From NCBI GenBank assembly GCA_028822125.1, contig JAPKEK010000079.1, forward strand, positions 1 to 7,855: a stretch of 7,855 nt of DNA, written 5' to 3'. Below are positions 5,961-7,855 of the stretch, in pieces. Position 1 is the stretch's first letter. Each line of letters begins with the position of its first letter. The notes under the pieces were generated by a model. It had not been told where the DNA came from, searched no databases, and saw nothing but the letters and a program-made list of their open reading frames with translations. The stretch is from Pseudomonadales bacterium (lineage in GTDB: Bacteria; Pseudomonadota; Gammaproteobacteria; Pseudomonadales; Azotimanducaceae). Both the position numbers and the translations under genes were made by a program.

Positions 5961-6797
5961 ATGTACGAACATATCCAATATGAGGTAAGTGACCCTGTCG
6001 CCGTCATTACGCTAAATCGACCAGAAGCACTCAACGCTATTACCGGGCGTATGCAGGCAGAACTTAAGCACGCTCTGGCAACCGCAGAGCAGGATGCGGC
6101 GGTAGTCGGTATTGTGCTTACTGGTGCCGGAAGAGGCTTTTGTGCAGGTGCCGATATAGGCGGTCTGCAGGCCACTGCATCAGGAGAGGCTGAAGGTCAA
6201 CAAAGAGAAGACTTAAGCCAGTTCTCGGCCCGACCCGGCAATCCCGATATGGGCGAGGATTTTGCCGTCACCTTCTCTTATATCCCAACTATAAGAAAAC
6301 CCTTGATTGCTGCCATTAACGGCGCCTGCGCAGGCCTGGGGTTCGTTTTTGCCTGTCTCTGTGATATGCGCTTCGTAGAAAAACAGGCCAAATTCACTAG
6401 CGCTTTCGTTAATCGTGGTCTCATAGCGGAGCATGGTTCCAGTTGGATTTTGCCACGAATAATTGGTTTATCAAATGCCCTTGACCTCCTCTGGAGTGGG
6501 CGGAAATTCGACGGAGTCGAAGCGGATCGCCTGGGGCTTGCCAACCGGCTATGTGAGCAGGGCACTGCCAGACAACAAGCCATCGATTACATTAAAGATC
6601 TGGCTGCAACAGCAGCGCCGAACTCCATTAAAATTATCAAGGCTCAACTCTATCGCCATCTGAATATGACATTCGGGCCAGCAATGCAGGAAAGCAACCA
6701 GTTAATGGCGCAATCGCTCGGTGGCGATGACTTCAAAGAAGGGGTTTCCTCCTTTGTTGAGCGAAGGCCGCCTGAATTCAAACGTGTTATTGATTAG
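5961..6797 (+). CDS. Enoyl-CoA hydratase/isomerase family protein (crotonase fold), likely isomerase-type
   Basis: A 278-residue crotonase-fold enzyme acting on a CoA-thioester. The N-terminal block VAVITLNRPEALNAI is at residues 13-27, the CoA/oxyanion motif GRGFCAGADI at 57-66, and the second oxyanion segment INGACAGLGFVFACLCDMR at 119-137. Aligned by eye to rat enoyl-CoA hydratase, the catalytic Glu144 position is Val129 and the Glu164 position is Phe149, so classic hydration is doubtful. Glu157 in RGLIAEHG sits where Eci1-type delta3-delta2-enoyl-CoA isomerases have their catalytic Glu and where PaaG has its Asp. A strong AAAGGAG site six bases before ATG fixes the start. The SMP-30 gene is divergent upstream; the PhyH gene follows after 165 bases on the same strand. 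The family is certain; the isomerase reading is an inference. Confidence 0.93.
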   Translation: MYEHIQYEVSDPVAVITLNRPEALNAITGRMQAELKHALATAEQDAAVVGIVLTGAGRGFCAGADIGGLQATASGEAEGQQREDLSQFSARPGNPDMGEDFAVTFSYIPTIRKPLIAAINGACAGLGFVFACLCDMRFVEKQAKFTSAFVNRGLIAEHGSSWILPRIIGLSNALDLLWSGRKFDGVEADRLGLANRLCEQGTARQQAIDYIKDLAATAAPNSIKIIKAQLYRHLNMTFGPAMQESNQLMAQSLGGDDFKEGVSSFVERRPPEFKRVID

Positions 6798-6902
6798 TTC
6801 AATACTCAAGTAGGATGATGCTCAGCAAACATAGCCTCAGACAGTATTAATATAGCCCGAATGTTCGGCAGGTATATCAGCAGACAACTGGATTAAAATT
6901 CA

Positions 6903-6931
6903 TTGAGCACTGCATTGACCTCAATATTAAT
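6903..6931 (+). promoter_or_regulatory. Candidate promoter of the PhyH gene
   Basis: TTGAGC (6903-6908) and ATTAAT (6926-6931) are 17 bases apart, each four of six to consensus. Transcription would start near 6938, about 25 bases before the ATG. No terminator is seen after the crotonase gene, so read-through from it is also possible. Confidence 0.25.
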
Positions 6932-6962
6932 CGGTGGATCAAATGAGCAGGAATAACCACAC

Positions 6963-7855
6963 ATGAAAATTGAGAACTGGGAAACGGCAGGTTCCCTGGC
7001 GCCGCTGTATCAGGAACTGCAGCAACTTGGACTGGAAACAAACATTGCGGAATTAGAAGCCTTTGGCTATACCATTGTGCCCGCCGAGAAGATCGGACCT
7101 GACGGTTATCATCTGGAGCTTAAAGAGGCTCTGGAAGACGTTGTCAAAAGACGATTTGGCGACTTACGTGATGATCAGGATCGCTGGAAAAACGTCAATG
7201 ACAATCTGCGTTTCCTGCTCTGGGAAAACCCTGCATTTGAAAAAATCACCTGCAACCCTGCTGGCCTGGGGCTGGCGCAGTACCTGTTAGGAACCAACTG
7301 TATACTAAGCCTGTGTAACGGCTGGGTTAAAAGACAGGGTGATGGTAGAACAGGTATTCATGGCGATTACCTTGATCCAACTCCTGAGGCCCATCCAGGC
7401 CAAAACATTAATGCAAATGTCCATTATTTCCTGACTGACTACTACAAAGAAGACGGGGCAATTTCATTCCTGCCGGGAAGCCATCGCTGGCAACGCCAGG
7501 TCAGCCCGCCTGAATCAAAATACTGGGCAGACCGCGCAGTTTCCGTGGAGGCGCCAGCTGGCTCAGCAGTCGTTTGGGGTAACCATACCTGGCACGGATC
7601 TTATCCCAGAAAAAACCCTGGATTTCGAATGGCTCTCCAATGTGAATATATGCGCCCACGATACCAGCCTCAGGAACCTTATCGTGAAACTGTTACCCAG
7701 GAAATTCTGGATCGCAATCCAGTTCGATTTGCTGGTCTCATGGACGTTTACGGACCTTTTCCTTTCGGCAAAAACGATCGCAATGATGATGGCCGGGCGT
7801 CCCAGGCTCCGCCAGGTACCGGCCATGGCCGCGGAAACTTAGATTCCTACTGTAG
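6963..7855 (+). CDS. Phytanoyl-CoA dioxygenase (PhyH) family protein, 3' end outside window
   Basis: The frame is open for 297 codons from ATG 6963 to the window end with no stop. It encodes a non-haem iron, 2-oxoglutarate-dependent oxygenase of the PhyH family, which hydroxylates acyl-CoA or other small molecules with O2. The iron-binding triad is visible: His133 and Asp135 in GIHGDYLD, and His211 in NHTWHGS. Arg222 in NPGFRMALQCEY fits the 2-oxoglutarate-binding Arg. GAISFLPGSHRW (165-176) is the conserved strand-turn of the family. The N-terminus LEAFGYTIVP (31-40) is typical. An in-frame TAA at 6954 makes ATG 6963 the first possible start; AGGA (6949-6952) lies 10 bases before it. At 297 residues it is already near full family length, so only a short tail should be missing. 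The C-terminal Gly/Pro/Asn-rich tail from about 270 is probably disordered. It sits downstream of the crotonase, suggesting a shared pathway. Confidence 0.9.
   Translation, partial: MKIENWETAGSLAPLYQELQQLGLETNIAELEAFGYTIVPAEKIGPDGYHLELKEALEDVVKRRFGDLRDDQDRWKNVNDNLRFLLWENPAFEKITCNPAGLGLAQYLLGTNCILSLCNGWVKRQGDGRTGIHGDYLDPTPEAHPGQNINANVHYFLTDYYKEDGAISFLPGSHRWQRQVSPPESKYWADRAVSVEAPAGSAVVWGNHTWHGSYPRKNPGFRMALQCEYMRPRYQPQEPYRETVTQEILDRNPVRFAGLMDVYGPFPFGKNDRNDDGRASQAPPGTGHGRGNLDSYC

Noticed and set aside
7563..7842. Two ORFs, one per strand, over the PhyH region
   Set aside because: Shadows of the PhyH frame, which holds the metal-binding residues.
1..7855. tRNA, rRNA, CRISPR, insertion sequence, attachment site or defence module
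   Set aside because: No cloverleaf, spaced direct-repeat array, transposase or integrase motif, or terminal inverted repeats with target duplication were seen by eye.

Overview
The window looks like chromosomal DNA of a proteobacterium, most likely a marine or free-living gammaproteobacterium. This is inferred from moderate base composition, Shine-Dalgarno led genes, short operons on both strands, and a gene set built around CoA-thioester catabolism. I see no rRNA, tRNA, CRISPR array, insertion sequence, phage gene or recognisable defence or toxin-antitoxin module.

Layout, left to right. Positions 1-40 hold the start of a small minus-strand gene cut by the window edge. It is followed (minus strand) by a CaiB/BaiF family III CoA-transferase (104-1327, GTG start), then by a protein tyrosine phosphatase-like enzyme (1584-2336). 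A gene-poor divergent spacer of about 560 bases (2337-2897) holds only a weak small ORF and a coding-like relic. Then come two plus-strand genes: a short AlkA-type DNA-3-methyladenine glycosylase (2898-3509) and an acyl-CoA-dehydrogenase-fold flavoprotein (3601-4713, TTG start preferred). These converge on a minus-strand SMP-30/gluconolactonase-type hydrolase (4881-5738). A divergent promoter region of about 220 bases separates it from a plus-strand crotonase-fold enzyme (5961-6797). Last is a phytanoyl-CoA dioxygenase (PhyH) family gene (6963 to beyond 7855) with no stop codon inside the window.

How the genes may work together. Five enzymes (CoA-transferase, acyl-CoA-dehydrogenase-like flavoprotein, SMP-30 lactonase-like hydrolase, crotonase-fold isomerase/hydratase and PhyH hydroxylase) are the kinds found together in peripheral pathways for branched, cyclic or terpenoid/steroid-like acids: CoA activation, oxygenation, double-bond shift or hydration, and lactone opening. 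The substrate cannot be read from the sequence. The phosphatase and the glycosylase have no obvious metabolic link and may be bystanders. The most useful details are: a crotonase that lacks both hydratase glutamates but keeps a glutamate at the isomerase position; an Asn in place of the usual His in the phosphatase P-loop; two palindromes suited to be operators; and several start-codon corrections. I found no clear evidence of a wholly new system.
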